64,000 nt of DNA from Candidatus Anaerotignum merdipullorum (GTDB lineage Bacteria; Bacillota; Clostridia; Lachnospirales; Anaerotignaceae): assembly GCA_019115165.1 (NCBI GenBank), contig DXEB01000023.1, positions 1 to 64,000 of the forward strand. Direction: 5' to 3'. The position numbers and the translations under genes are program-made. Below are positions 51,456-60,584 of the stretch, piece after piece. The notes under the pieces were generated by a model that was given only the letters and a program-made list of their open reading frames with translations, was not told where the DNA came from and ran no database searches. Numbering within the stretch: the stretch's first letter is position 1; every line of letters starts with the position of its first letter.

Positions 51456-52130
51456 TTATGCTTCCTCCGTGCCGTCTTCATAGGCAAGGATAAACTCATT
51501 GAGCACCGCTTCATCCTGACGATATCCATAGTACATGAATACATAGTCCACTCCGCCTTGCACAGGGATTGCCAATTCCAGAACTACGTTTCTCGCAGTC
51601 GTTCCTGTATTATTGTACTCGTCCACATATGCTGCGTATGCCTCCAGCATTCGATGCGTGTAAGTGTTGTATCCACTTATCGTTGTCTGGTCAGGCATAT
51701 CATGTATTGCCGCACCGACAGAGTGAAAAATACCAAAATGGGTTTGTCCTTTATCCTTAGAATCAATCTTGACGTAGACCATACCGTCTTTTTCTGCATG
51801 CAATGTCGTCAGCTTTCCGTAAAACGATACATCCGGTTCTTCCCCAGGCGGCAATATCGTCCAGTTTTGAATCCGTTTTTTGATCGCCGTTTTGGAGTAT
51901 TGATATACATCATTTCCGCTTTGATTTTTAGACGGATGCAGCAGCCCAAACAGCGTATCGTCTCCGGAATCCCCCGGTTCTCCGATTTTTCCCCCAATAT
52001 CTGTCACATTTGCTTCTGTCTGTGCCATTTGCGTGTCAATGACATCCATATTCTCATTAAAATCTGCCACATCATAGTAATCGTCAGTACTGGGTTTAAT
52101 CAGGTCATAATGTTCCGTAAAAGTAGCCAT
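51456..52130 (-). CDS. Phage tail fibre-like protein
   Basis: 224-aa protein beginning MATFTEHYDLIKPSTDDYYDV and continuing VADFNENMDVIDTQMA, the usual opening of clostridial phage tail or appendage proteins. The rest is a mixed beta domain without a name I can give. AAGGAGAG lies before the ATG. It heads a three-gene minus-strand unit with no capsid, lysis or integrase genes nearby. Confidence 0.65.
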   Translation of the reverse strand: MATFTEHYDLIKPSTDDYYDVADFNENMDVIDTQMAQTEANVTDIGGKIGEPGDSGDDTLFGLLHPSKNQSGNDVYQYSKTAIKKRIQNWTILPPGEEPDVSFYGKLTTLHAEKDGMVYVKIDSKDKGQTHFGIFHSVGAAIHDMPDQTTISGYNTYTHRMLEAYAAYVDEYNNTGTTARNVVLELAIPVQGGVDYVFMYYGYRQDEAVLNEFILAYEDGTEEA

Positions 52131-52139
52131 TTTCCTTCT

Positions 52140-52470
52140 CTCCTTTCTGTTGTTTTCGGTTACGCTGTTATCCTAACAAGAAACTGGTCTCAAAAAGTCC
52201 CAACCTGAAAAAATGTCCTTCCCGCTCCAAGTCCCTATTCGCCTTATATAGAGAACCCACAGATTTTAGATTTTTGCTGCATTCCGGCACAGATCCTATG
52301 ACAGCAAAGCATGTTCCGGTTTTGACAGCCTCACGTTCCGCCGTTTCTTCTCCCGAACAGAAAAACAAAAAGGCAGAGGTGATAACATACCATCTAACAG
52401 GAACGTCATCCCGCTTCTTATCTACAGCCATTTTGTATGGAACAAACTTCCAATCCTTCCTGTCCAAAAC
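52140..52470. other. Spacer upstream of the tail-type genes
   Basis: About 330 bases. A 99-aa minus ORF (52168-52467) fills it but starts next to the recR terminator and has no recognisable domain. It may be noncoding or a decayed gene. Confidence 0.4.
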
Positions 52471-52517
52471 AAAAAAACAGAAGCATTCCTCGGACTGTTC
52501 CGAATCTTGCTTCTGTT
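52471..52517 (-). terminator. Terminator of dnaX-ebfC-recR
   Basis: Minus strand AACAGAAGCAAGATTCGGAAC/GTCCGAGGAATGCTTCTGTT stem followed by T7, 10 bases after the recR stop. Confidence 0.9.
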
Positions 52518-52526
52518 TCTTTCTTG

Positions 52527-53123
52527 TTATAGTTCCCTTCTGCCTTCCAACGCACGGGATAACGTAATTTCATCCACATATTCCAAATCGCCGCCTACCG
52601 GCACGCCATTGGCAATACGCGTTACCTTTACGCCCAAAGGCTTCAGCAACCGACTGATGTACATTGCCGTTGCCTCCCCCTCTACATTGGGATTGGTCGC
52701 CAGAATGACTTCTGACACTGTATCTTCCATCCGTTTGAGCAGCTCCGCTATGCGAATATCGCTCGGTCCTACCCCCGTCATGGGAGAAATTGCACCATGC
52801 AGCACATGATATACGCCATGGAATTCCCTCGTACGTTCATATGCTGCCATATCTCTGGGGTCTTCCACCACCATAATGGTACTGTGGTCCCGTTTGGGAT
52901 TGGCACAAACCGGACACGGATCTGTATCTGTCAGATTGCAGCAGACCGAACAGTAATGCACCTGTTGTTTTGCCTCTAGGATCGCATGCGCCAAATCAGC
53001 AACCTTCTCCTCTGGCATATGGATGATATGAAATGCCAGCCGCTGTGCCGACTTGCCGCCGATTCCCGGCAATCCTGCCAACTGCTCAATCAGTCTGGTG
53101 ATGGGATTTCCATAATAATTCAT
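52527..53123 (-). CDS. recR: Recombination mediator protein RecR
   Basis: 198-aa protein that loads RecA with RecO (and RecF). N-terminal helix-hairpin-helix ([19 protein letters not shown]), four-cysteine zinc motif CSVCCN...CPVC near residue 57, and a Toprim domain ([13 protein letters not shown]). Start and length are standard. It follows ebfC by 16 bases. Confidence 0.97.
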   Translation of the reverse strand: MNYYGNPITRLIEQLAGLPGIGGKSAQRLAFHIIHMPEEKVADLAHAILEAKQQVHYCSVCCNLTDTDPCPVCANPKRDHSTIMVVEDPRDMAAYERTREFHGVYHVLHGAISPMTGVGPSDIRIAELLKRMEDTVSEVILATNPNVEGEATAMYISRLLKPLGVKVTRIANGVPVGGDLEYVDEITLSRALEGRREL

Positions 53124-53139
53124 CCTATCCCTCTTTTAC

Positions 53140-53475
53140 TTAGAACATACCGCCCATTCCGCCAGTCAATTTCCCCATGGCATTGGTATACATTTCATCT
53201 GCCTGTCGAATGGCTTCGTTCACTGCTGACAAAATCAGGTCTTCCAGCATTTCCACATCATCCGGATCTACCACATCAGGATTGATTTTCAGCTCTTTGA
53301 TTTCTTTTTTGCCGGAGATGACCACTTTCACTGCACCACCGCCACTGGTCATTTCCAGTGTTTTCTCATTCAGTTCTTCCTGCATGGCAGCCATCTGCTT
53401 CTGCATTTTCTGCGCCTGTTTCATCAGATGATTCATATTCATGCCGCCCATACCGGGAAATCCGCCTTTTGCCAT
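53140..53475 (-). CDS. ebfC: Nucleoid-associated protein YbaB/EbfC
   Basis: 111-aa DNA-binding dimer. Coiled N-terminal helix [19 protein letters not shown], core [21 protein letters not shown], and a Met/Gly-rich tail. The usual gene order dnaX-ebfC-recR is kept. Confidence 0.95.
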   Translation of the reverse strand: MAKGGFPGMGGMNMNHLMKQAQKMQKQMAAMQEELNEKTLEMTSGGGAVKVVISGKKEIKELKINPDVVDPDDVEMLEDLILSAVNEAIRQADEMYTNAMGKLTGGMGGMF

Positions 53476-53556
53476 CGTTTCCTAACCTCCTGCAAATATC
53501 CTTTATTTCGTATCGGTTCTATTGTAGTATAAAATCCCGTTTTTTCGCAAGTCTTT

Positions 53557-55161
53557 TTATGGCTCCATTTCTGCTTCCGGGAAATATTCTGACATAATAC
53601 TCGTCCATTCCGAGTCGTCACCTGCGCCATCTGCTTCGATGCTGCCGTAATTCGCCTCCCGCCAGCTCTCATAAGCAGCTTTTTCGATGGTCTGCAATGT
53701 AAACGACTTTCCATAAGCCTGCTCCAATTCTGCTGCAATCGTATCCAAGTATTTTTGCAGCATATCCGCTAGTGCACCATAAGGACAAACCAAATAAACC
53801 GCATCATCCTCTTTGAATCCAATTTCCACATTGGACAACTTGCTGCGCAACACCGGATCAGCGATCCTGCTGCAAAACGCCTGCCATTCCTGTCGCAGCT
53901 TTTCTTTCTCTTCTGAAAGCGCCGGCGGTTTGCGTTTGGGCTTTTCCTTCTGCCCCACGGACGCTTCCTGCGTCATGGCAACTTGTGCTGCAGAAATGCT
54001 AACTCCCTCTGACACTTTCCGTTCCAACATTGCCAGTCTGGCAGCCAACGCCGTCAGATCGGTATCCGCCCAGTCAGAACATAATCGAAGAATTTCCACC
54101 TCCAATAGGATCCGTTCCTTTGCCGCATATCTGATATCGCTTTGCAGGGCAGAGAAGCGTTCCATCCAATAGGTCAGTTCCGCCGCTGAAAGTGCTGCCG
54201 CCTGTTGGCGCAGACGTTGAATATGTTCTGCGGACAAATCCAATATGCGTGTTGCTTCCGATACAGTTGCCGTCACCAGCAAATTACGCAAATGCACCAA
54301 CAAATCCGTCACAAATTGTTTCACGTCTCTGCCTGCCAGTAGCATTTCCTCCGTCAGTGCCATTGCCCTTGCGGCATCTTTTTCCTTCAGCGCGTCGACC
54401 ATATCAAAAAACACTGTCTGATCCACCGCGCCAACCACATCCTGAACCTTTTCCAGCGTTACTTCTTCTCCACTGTAAAACGCCAGGCACTGATCCAATA
54501 TGCTCAACGAATCCCGCAGAGAACCATCCGCCAGCTGCGCTACATATCGCACAGCATCCTCCGTTGCCGACAATCCTTCTTCTGCCAAATACCTCATCAG
54601 GGTATGCGCGATATCTTCTGCAGTAATCCTGCGAAAATCAAACCGCTGACAACGTGATAATATGGTCGGCGGTACCTTCTGCGGGTCTGTGGTCGCCAAA
54701 ATAAATACCACATGCGCAGGCGGTTCCTCCAGTGTTTTCAACAGTGCGTTAAACGCACTATTAGAAAGCATATGCACCTCGTCAATGATATAGACCTTAT
54801 AGACGCCTTCCGTCGGCGGATATTTCACTTCTTCTCGAATTTCCCGGATATTATCTACACTATTATTGGATGCTGCGTCGATTTCCATCACATTCACGCT
54901 GCGTCCCGCCAGAATCTCCTGACACAAACGGCATTGGTTGCACGGTTCGCCTTCCGCAGTGGGATGCAGGCAATTGATGGCACGGGCAAAGATCTTCGCC
55001 GTAGATGTTTTTCCTGTACCTCTTGTGCCGCAAAACAGATACGCATGAGACACCCGTCCTGTTTTCATCTGATTTTTTAGTGTCTTGACAATTGGATCCT
55101 GCCCTACCACGCCGGAAAAGACATTCGGACGATATTTTCTGTATAACGCCGTGTATGACAT
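53557..55161 (-). CDS. dnaX: DNA polymerase III subunit gamma/tau
   Basis: 534-aa clamp-loader ATPase. Walker A GTRGTGKTS near residue 45, zinc-binding cysteines in CLHP...CNQCRLC, DEVHMLSN (Walker B) and the SRC sensor motif in ILSRCQRF. The C-terminal third is the tau-specific region. The ATG follows AAGGAGGAAT. No obvious ribosomal slippage site was noticed. First gene of a three-gene unit with its own promoter. Confidence 0.96.
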   Translation of the reverse strand: MSYTALYRKYRPNVFSGVVGQDPIVKTLKNQMKTGRVSHAYLFCGTRGTGKTSTAKIFARAINCLHPTAEGEPCNQCRLCQEILAGRSVNVMEIDAASNNSVDNIREIREEVKYPPTEGVYKVYIIDEVHMLSNSAFNALLKTLEEPPAHVVFILATTDPQKVPPTILSRCQRFDFRRITAEDIAHTLMRYLAEEGLSATEDAVRYVAQLADGSLRDSLSILDQCLAFYSGEEVTLEKVQDVVGAVDQTVFFDMVDALKEKDAARAMALTEEMLLAGRDVKQFVTDLLVHLRNLLVTATVSEATRILDLSAEHIQRLRQQAAALSAAELTYWMERFSALQSDIRYAAKERILLEVEILRLCSDWADTDLTALAARLAMLERKVSEGVSISAAQVAMTQEASVGQKEKPKRKPPALSEEKEKLRQEWQAFCSRIADPVLRSKLSNVEIGFKEDDAVYLVCPYGALADMLQKYLDTIAAELEQAYGKSFTLQTIEKAAYESWREANYGSIEADGAGDDSEWTSIMSEYFPEAEMEP

Positions 55162-55224
55162 GGCGATTCCTCCTTCGTTATGTCTGCCAGATGCAGACGA
55201 AACTGTCCAACCTCAGACAGATAC

Positions 55225-55253
55225 AGTATAGCATAGAGAAAGAAAAATGAAAA
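55225..55253 (-). promoter_or_regulatory. Promoter of dnaX-ebfC-recR
   Basis: TTTTCA (55248-55253), 17-base spacer, and extended -10 TGCTATACT (-10 at 55225-55230) on the minus strand. Confidence 0.65.
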
Positions 55254-55259
55254 GCGGCG

Positions 55260-55517
55260 AAAACCAGTTTGCTCGTCCATTTCCCAACTTCCAGTTCCAC
55301 CACCTCTTACTTGCCGCCGTTTCTGTGTCCCCGCAAAACGAATCCTTTGTCGTTTTCTTCCTCCGCATCTGCCCGCCGTGCTTGACAACGGTTTTCTAGC
55401 CCTTTTCTTACAAATACGGCGCCGCAGCAATTCCGCTGACAAACAGCAGACCATCATGCCCTTTCCCTCCGGTCTTTGAAAAAAAACAGCGGTATCCGTC
55501 TGTTCCATCATAGTATC
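55260..55517. other. Spacer between SRP RNA terminator and dnaX promoter
   Basis: About 260 bases. The minus ORF 55104-55511 overlaps dnaX and its promoter and is not supported. Nothing else is seen. Confidence 0.5.
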
Positions 55518-55557
55518 AAAAAACCGGAAATTCCGTTCAAAGAATTTCCGGTTTTTC
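55518..55557 (-). terminator. Terminator of the SRP RNA gene
   Basis: AAACCGGAAATTC/GAATTTCCGGTTT hairpin with T runs, directly after the SRP RNA. Confidence 0.92.
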
Positions 55558-55569
55558 TAATTCTATAGG

Positions 55570-55840
55570 AATCCGTGCATCCGCTGTTGTCGCCGCCAAC
55601 CATGCGGAACCTCCTTCCAAAGCTCCATCCAAGCGCCCTTGCGACACACAAGAAGTAGACTGCTTAGTGCTGCTGCCTTCCGACCCTGACACGGTTCACA
55701 GGCTTCTGTTGTGCAAGACTTGAACTTCAACGCTCCTTCCAAAGGGCAGACCATTTTTGCCGACGCCGAAAGCGGACGTCACCCCCACTCTAGCGGATTG
55801 TGGGTACAGGGTGCCGCTACTCCCCCGGCTAGCACGGAAA
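55570..55840 (-). ncRNA. ffs: Signal recognition particle RNA (large type with Alu domain)
   Basis: Minus strand, about 270 nt. The S-domain core GTGAACCGTGTCAGGGTCGG followed by AAGGCAGCAGCAC is the universal SRP tip. The 5' part GTGCTAGCCGGGGGAGTAG and the 3' part GGCGGCGACAACAGCGGATG pair as the Alu-type arm seen in Bacillus and Clostridia. It forms the particle with Ffh for membrane protein targeting. It lies between tadA and dnaX, as in B. subtilis. The exact processed ends are not determinable by eye. Confidence 0.95.
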
Positions 55841-55877
55841 TATTACCGCTTCCATTCCCATCTCAAAATGCCATTAT

Positions 55878-55906
55878 AGTATACAGAACAATCCATCTGC
55901 TGTCAA
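55878..55906 (-). promoter_or_regulatory. Promoter of the SRP RNA gene
   Basis: TTGACA (55901-55906), 17-base spacer, TATACT (55878-55883). The transcript would start near 55871, leaving a short 5' extension to be trimmed. Confidence 0.85.
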
Positions 55907-55932
55907 TGCAAAATTTCCGCATGCCGCCAAAA

Positions 55933-56436
<504 letters not shown>

Positions 56437-57777
56437 CTATTCCGCCTGTGCCATGCACAATGCGCCATTCCTTTCTTCCACGTCCGTTACCAGCCAATAA
56501 TCGTCCAAACCGTCATCGTTCAGATCACAGGGATAAATACACTGCCCATATGCAATATCTTCATTGGAGGAGCGCAACCCATTTTCCGTTAGGATATAGC
56601 GGATGGTCGTACCTGTCATATCACAGACATAAACTTCTTTTACACCGTCTCGATTCAAATCCCCGCTGGTGATCGGACCATACAGACTTTCCACTCCCAA
56701 ATGAGTAGACCAGATTTTTCGGAAATTTTCCCCGTTTTTCTGATATACATATAAGTCCAGACCATCGCTCATGAAATATTCCTTTGTTCCATCTCCATCC
56801 AAATCCGTAATATGGATATACTGTGCCGTATGTTTCAAACGGGTAAAGCTGGTGCTTGTCCATCCTTCCTGCCCTCGTGTATAATATCGCACCGCCTGGT
56901 CATCCGAAAGCAGCAGCTTTCCATCATCTGCAGCCAGCGCTCCCGCATTGTTGGATTCCAGCGGAATTTCTTCCGCCGTCTGCTGTAGATTACGATCAAA
57001 AAACACGATTTTTTCCGAACGGGCAAAAATTTGCTCCCCTTCTCCTTCTCCCTGTTCGTCAATGCTGGAAAGCAGCACTGCCAATTCGCTGCCCTCTGCC
57101 CCATCTAAAAACGCCGCTGATGTCGCTTCCAGTCCACTTGCAAAACCCAATGTGCGCCATAAGCGCAAACGATCATTCTGATAACGGTATATCTGTACGA
57201 CGCCTTCCTGTATGGAAGCTGTCAGTACATTGCCATCCGCATCTTTGCCCACGGATTCAAATCCATCCGCCGGAAAAGATGCCGCAGTAGACGACACTTC
57301 TGCCGCCATGCCCGCCCAAGCTTCGTATGCCTGAAATCCACCATCTGCCAGAAATGGATTTCTTGCATTCAAACTGTAATATCCATTATTGTATCCCCCT
57401 TGATAGCAAACGCCAATCAACGCATTTCCAGAGAAATAGCACAGCAGCTGTCCTGCTGCATCTCCGTTGTAATGCACCAGTGTTGCACTTCCAATCACTG
57501 CCTCTGAACCGGCATAACCATCCAGTGGATACTCACAATCGGCGCTTGCCGCGAATAATGCTTGGCTTTCTTCGCTGTCCTGCGGCACGATACCGGCAGA
57601 AAAGCGCAGACTGTCTCCGTCAAAATCCCAATAATATGTATCGGCAACCGTCTCCATCAGCTGTGTGTAGTGCTCCTGCTGTGCTGCGGTCAGTGTCAGC
57701 TGCGGCGTTTCCGTGTTTCCGCAGGCACACAGCGTCAGTACACACATTGCCGCCAGACAGAGTATTTTTTGCTTCAT
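56437..57777 (-). CDS. Lipoprotein with FG-GAP/VCBS-like repeats
   Basis: 446 aa from the ATG at 57777 after GGGAAGGGA. The lipoprotein signal is MKQKILCLAAMCVLTLCAC. The C-terminal half has calcium-loop-like repeats DLDGDGTKEYF, DLNRDGVKEVY and DLNDDGLDDYW, characteristic of FG-GAP/VCBS beta-propeller repeats. The N-terminal half is unrecognised. It probably sits on the outer face of the membrane; no function can be assigned. The track start at 57855 lies upstream of the promoter. tadA follows on the same transcript. Confidence 0.7.
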   Translation of the reverse strand: MKQKILCLAAMCVLTLCACGNTETPQLTLTAAQQEHYTQLMETVADTYYWDFDGDSLRFSAGIVPQDSEESQALFAASADCEYPLDGYAGSEAVIGSATLVHYNGDAAGQLLCYFSGNALIGVCYQGGYNNGYYSLNARNPFLADGGFQAYEAWAGMAAEVSSTAASFPADGFESVGKDADGNVLTASIQEGVVQIYRYQNDRLRLWRTLGFASGLEATSAAFLDGAEGSELAVLLSSIDEQGEGEGEQIFARSEKIVFFDRNLQQTAEEIPLESNNAGALAADDGKLLLSDDQAVRYYTRGQEGWTSTSFTRLKHTAQYIHITDLDGDGTKEYFMSDGLDLYVYQKNGENFRKIWSTHLGVESLYGPITSGDLNRDGVKEVYVCDMTGTTIRYILTENGLRSSNEDIAYGQCIYPCDLNDDGLDDYWLVTDVEERNGALCMAQAE

Positions 57778-57826
57778 AGATCCCTTCCCTCTTTTCGCAG
57801 CAGTATTTTTGCATATAGATAGCTTT

Positions 57827-57855
57827 ATTATAAAGCAGGGAAGTGTTTTTTTCAA
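57827..57855 (-). promoter_or_regulatory. Promoter of the lipoprotein-tadA unit
   Basis: TTGAAA (57850-57855), 17-base spacer, TATAAT (57827-57832) on the minus strand. Confidence 0.82.
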
Positions 57856-57873
57856 ACCCCATTTTTCGGCATC

Positions 57874-58407
57874 CTATCTGCCGAATACTTCTGCCACCAG
57901 TACTAGGGCAATCCAAACTCCGACCAGATTTGCCGCCAGTGCACAAAAGAGGGTATGTCTGGTTTTGGTAATATGTACGGACAAAAAATATAAGCTCATC
58001 GTATAAAACACCGTTTCTGTGCAGCTCATCATCACCGAGGCTACTCGCCCCAAAAAAGAATCTGGTCCAAACTGCGTAAACAAATCCGTCATCAGCCCCA
58101 TCGCTGCTGAAGAAGAAATCAAACGCACTAAAGTCAGCGGTGCCAATTCTGCTGGAAATCCAAACCAATCCTCCAACGGACGCAACAAATACGTCATACA
58201 ATCCAACAATCCGCCTGCCCGAACCACTTCCACCGCAACCAACAGACCGATCAATGTCGGCAGAATATCCACCACTGTCTGCAAACCTTCTTTTGCTCCC
58301 TCCAAAAATGCCTCATACAAATTCACCCGTTTGAAACACCCAAACACGATAATCATCAGCACCGTCACTGGTATAATAAAATTTGATAACCACAGCAGGA
58401 AGTTCAT
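57874..58407 (-). CDS. spmB: Spore maturation protein B
   Basis: 177 aa from the ATG at 58407, overlapping the spmA stop by 4 bases. Membrane protein of the nucleoside-recognition (Gate) family. LEGAKEGLQTVVDILPTLIGLLVAV and SCTETVFYTMSLYF are hallmarks. SpmA and SpmB are needed for proper spore core dehydration. The track ORF from 58836 runs back through spmA in another frame. Confidence 0.92.
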   Translation of the reverse strand: MNFLLWLSNFIIPVTVLMIIVFGCFKRVNLYEAFLEGAKEGLQTVVDILPTLIGLLVAVEVVRAGGLLDCMTYLLRPLEDWFGFPAELAPLTLVRLISSSAAMGLMTDLFTQFGPDSFLGRVASVMMSCTETVFYTMSLYFLSVHITKTRHTLFCALAANLVGVWIALVLVAEVFGR

Positions 58408-58985
58408 TTTTTCTCTCTCCCTTCCAGCAGCTTCGCCAGCATAATGCCCACAAACGTCGTAACCAGTGTCGCTGCAATCCCTACCCCTACGATTTCCGCA
58501 GGTGCCGCGGAACCATATTCTGCACGATATGCGATGATATTCACTGTCACCAATTGCAGGGAGGACATATTCACCACCAAAAACATGCACATGGCGTTGC
58601 TGGCTCTGCCTGTTTCCCCATTCAGTTTTGCCAGTTCTTTCATCGCCAGCAGCCCTGCCGGTGTTGCCGCCCAACCCAGTCCCAGAAAATTTGCCACGAA
58701 ATTTGCTGCAATATATCGTCTGGCAGGATGTCCGGACGGCACAGTCGGAAAGAGAAAATTCAAAAACGGCGCCATCTTTTCCTCTAACAAGTCGATCATG
58801 CCGCCCTTCTCCGCAATTTTCAAAATTCCGGCCCACGTTGCCACTACGCCCGCCATGGTGAACGCCAATTCCAGTGCGCTCCTGCCGCCGCTAATCACCG
58901 CGTTGGTCACCAAATCCATCCGCCCCAAAAACGCCCCCATTAGGATACCGCCTATCAGGAAAAATCCCCAAATCACATTCAGCAT
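58404..58985 (-). CDS. spmA: Spore maturation protein A
   Basis: 193 aa from the ATG at 58985 after GGGAGGG. Gate-domain membrane protein: NAVISGGRSALELAFTMAGVVATWAG and FLGLGWAATPAGL are typical. It is the first gene of spmAB and lies behind a sigmaE-like promoter, so it is probably expressed in the mother cell. There is no dacB upstream, in contrast to B. subtilis. Confidence 0.93.
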   Translation of the reverse strand: MLNVIWGFFLIGGILMGAFLGRMDLVTNAVISGGRSALELAFTMAGVVATWAGILKIAEKGGMIDLLEEKMAPFLNFLFPTVPSGHPARRYIAANFVANFLGLGWAATPAGLLAMKELAKLNGETGRASNAMCMFLVVNMSSLQLVTVNIIAYRAEYGSAAPAEIVGVGIAATLVTTFVGIMLAKLLEGREKK

Positions 58986-59007
58986 GCCGTTTCCCTCCCT
59001 TTGAGCC

Positions 59008-59036
59008 AGTCTATGCAGCCAACTCCAAAAATATCC
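59008..59036 (-). promoter_or_regulatory. Candidate sigmaE promoter of spmAB
   Basis: Minus-strand GGATATT (59030-59036), 14-base spacer, CATAGACT (59008-59015), close to the sigmaE consensus KMATATT and CATACAMT. The start would be about 15 bases before the spmA ATG. The spmAB operon of B. subtilis is sigmaE dependent. Confidence 0.55.
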
Positions 59037-59093
59037 GTTTTTCCCGCTTTTTGTCGCACGCTTTCCGCATTTTCTGATTTCCACAGATTTCTG

Positions 59094-59122
59094 TTGTATT
59101 TTTACAAAAACTGTGTTAAAAT
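59094..59122 (+). promoter_or_regulatory. Promoter of the AbrB-type regulator gene
   Basis: TTGTAT (59094-59099), 17-base spacer, TAAAAT (59117-59122), divergent from spmAB. Confidence 0.65.
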
Positions 59123-59169
59123 TTTGCTAAGAAAATACAGACCATCTGGTCTAGTCTGGAGGTACCTGG

Positions 59170-59433
59170 ATGAAATCAACAGGCATTGTACGGAAAGTGG
59201 ATGAATTAGGGCGGGTTGTGCTGCCCATTGAACTGCGCCGCCATATGGGAATTGAGATCAAAGATTCTCTGGAAATCTTTGTGGCGGATAATATGATTAT
59301 CTTGAAAAAATACGAACCTGCGGATATTTTCACAGGCAGTATGGAAGATTTGATTGACTACAAAGGCAAAAAAATCTCCAAACAATCGATTTTGGAGATG
59401 GCAAAACTTGCCGGCTTGGATGTCCGCTCCTAA
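59170..59433 (+). CDS. AbrB family transition-state regulator
   Basis: 87-aa DNA-binding protein. The N-terminal swapped-hairpin domain MKSTGIVRKVDELGRVVLPIELRR is textbook AbrB/SpoVT. The short C-terminal part matches AbrB rather than the longer SpoVT. Such proteins repress stationary-phase genes and help time sporulation. It is divergent from the spore genes spmAB; a direct link is inference only. Confidence 0.93.
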   Translation: MKSTGIVRKVDELGRVVLPIELRRHMGIEIKDSLEIFVADNMIILKKYEPADIFTGSMEDLIDYKGKKISKQSILEMAKLAGLDVRS

Positions 59434-59636
59434 CCTTTATTGCTAAAGCGCGCTTTGTGGCATCAAAAAAGGCTTTTCTAAGGCAAACCATCCTGTCTGG
59501 ATCACATGCAGACAAACGGGAATGGACACAACCATCGAAAACGAACAACCACTTGCCAAAATTGTTTCTAGGAGAAAACCGTTTCTATCTATGCTGATTG
59601 GAAGGATTCACTCTGTATCTCCCTTTGTTGGCAGTC
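59434..59636. other. Short spacer after the AbrB gene
   Basis: About 200 bases with no supported ORF. Confidence 0.5.
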
Positions 59637-59661
59637 ACAGCCGCATAAGCGGCTTTTTTTC
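59637..59661 (+). terminator. Terminator, probably of the AbrB gene
   Basis: AGCCGC-ATAA-GCGGCT followed by T7. About 200 bases after the AbrB stop and before the moxR promoter. Confidence 0.8.
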
Positions 59662-59695
59662 TGCCCAAAAAGCCGGGATTTCCTCGCTTTTTTTA

Positions 59696-59724
59696 TTGAC
59701 ATCCTGCCCTCCCTTCACTACAAT
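59696..59724 (+). promoter_or_regulatory. Promoter of the MoxR-VWA pair
   Basis: TTGACA (59696-59701), 17-base spacer, TACAAT (59719-59724). Confidence 0.88.
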
Positions 59725-59759
59725 AATACCCATAATCCATATCAGAAAGGCGGTATTGT

Positions 59760-60572
59760 ATGACCTCAACATTTCAAGGCAGTCAAAACTATGTTGCAAG
59801 CGAAGAACTGATGCGTTCTGTCAATATTGCCATAGCACTGCAAAAACCTCTGCTGATCAAAGGAGAACCCGGTACGGGCAAAACCATGCTGGCAGAAGCA
59901 ATTTCGCAAGCGCTGGGCAAAAAATTGATTATCTGGAACATCAAGTCCACCACCAAAGCACAGGATGGACTGTATGTCTATGACGTAGTACAGCGCCTGT
60001 ATGACAGCCAATTTGGCAATGAAGGTGTAGACGACATTGCCAAATATGTCAAATTAGGCAAGCTCGGAGAAGCATTTGCCTCCGAAGAGCAAGTCATACT
60101 GCTGATTGACGAAATCGACAAAGCCGATTTGGAATTCCCCAACGACCTGCTGTGGGAGTTGGATAAAATGGAATTCTATATTCCGGAAACCAAAGAGACC
60201 ATCCGCGCAAAGCAGCGCCCCATTGTGATTATTACCTCCAATGCGGAAAAAGAACTGCCGGATGCGTTTTTGCGTCGTTGTATTTTCCACTATATTGAGT
60301 TCCCGGACGCCGAACAGATGGAGGAAATCATCCATGTACACTTTGCCCATGTGGAAGAACATCTGCTTCAGCAAGTACTGGATACTTTCTACTGGATCCG
60401 GGGGTTATATAACATACAGAAAAAACCCAGTACTTCAGAAGTCATCGATTGGATTCAGGCATTGGTACTGGGCGGTATGGATCCGGACAAAATCCGGCAG
60501 ACCGTACCCTTTGCCGGCGTACTGCTCAAAAAGAATGAAGACATTGATACGCTGAACAGATATTTGCGATAA
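59760..60572 (+). CDS. MoxR-family AAA+ ATPase
   Basis: 270-aa chaperone-type ATPase. Walker A GEPGTGKT near residue 38, Walker B LLIDEIDKAD, sensor 1 IITSNAEKELPDAF and an arginine finger region FLRRC. MoxR-type ATPases work with VWA-domain partners to mature or activate other proteins. The partner is encoded 12 bases downstream. The client is unknown. AGAAAGGCGG precedes the ATG. Confidence 0.9.
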   Translation: MTSTFQGSQNYVASEELMRSVNIAIALQKPLLIKGEPGTGKTMLAEAISQALGKKLIIWNIKSTTKAQDGLYVYDVVQRLYDSQFGNEGVDDIAKYVKLGKLGEAFASEEQVILLIDEIDKADLEFPNDLLWELDKMEFYIPETKETIRAKQRPIVIITSNAEKELPDAFLRRCIFHYIEFPDAEQMEEIIHVHFAHVEEHLLQQVLDTFYWIRGLYNIQKKPSTSEVIDWIQALVLGGMDPDKIRQTVPFAGVLLKKNEDIDTLNRYLR

Positions 60573-60584
60573 GCGGGTGATACC

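Noticed and set aside
52168-52467. 99-aa minus ORF upstream of the tail fibre-like gene
   Set aside because: Begins at the recR terminator with no ribosome site; contains a leucine-rich end only by chance. Left as spacer.
55104-55511. 135-aa minus ORF upstream of dnaX
   Set aside because: It overlaps the dnaX start in another frame and covers the dnaX promoter. No domain.
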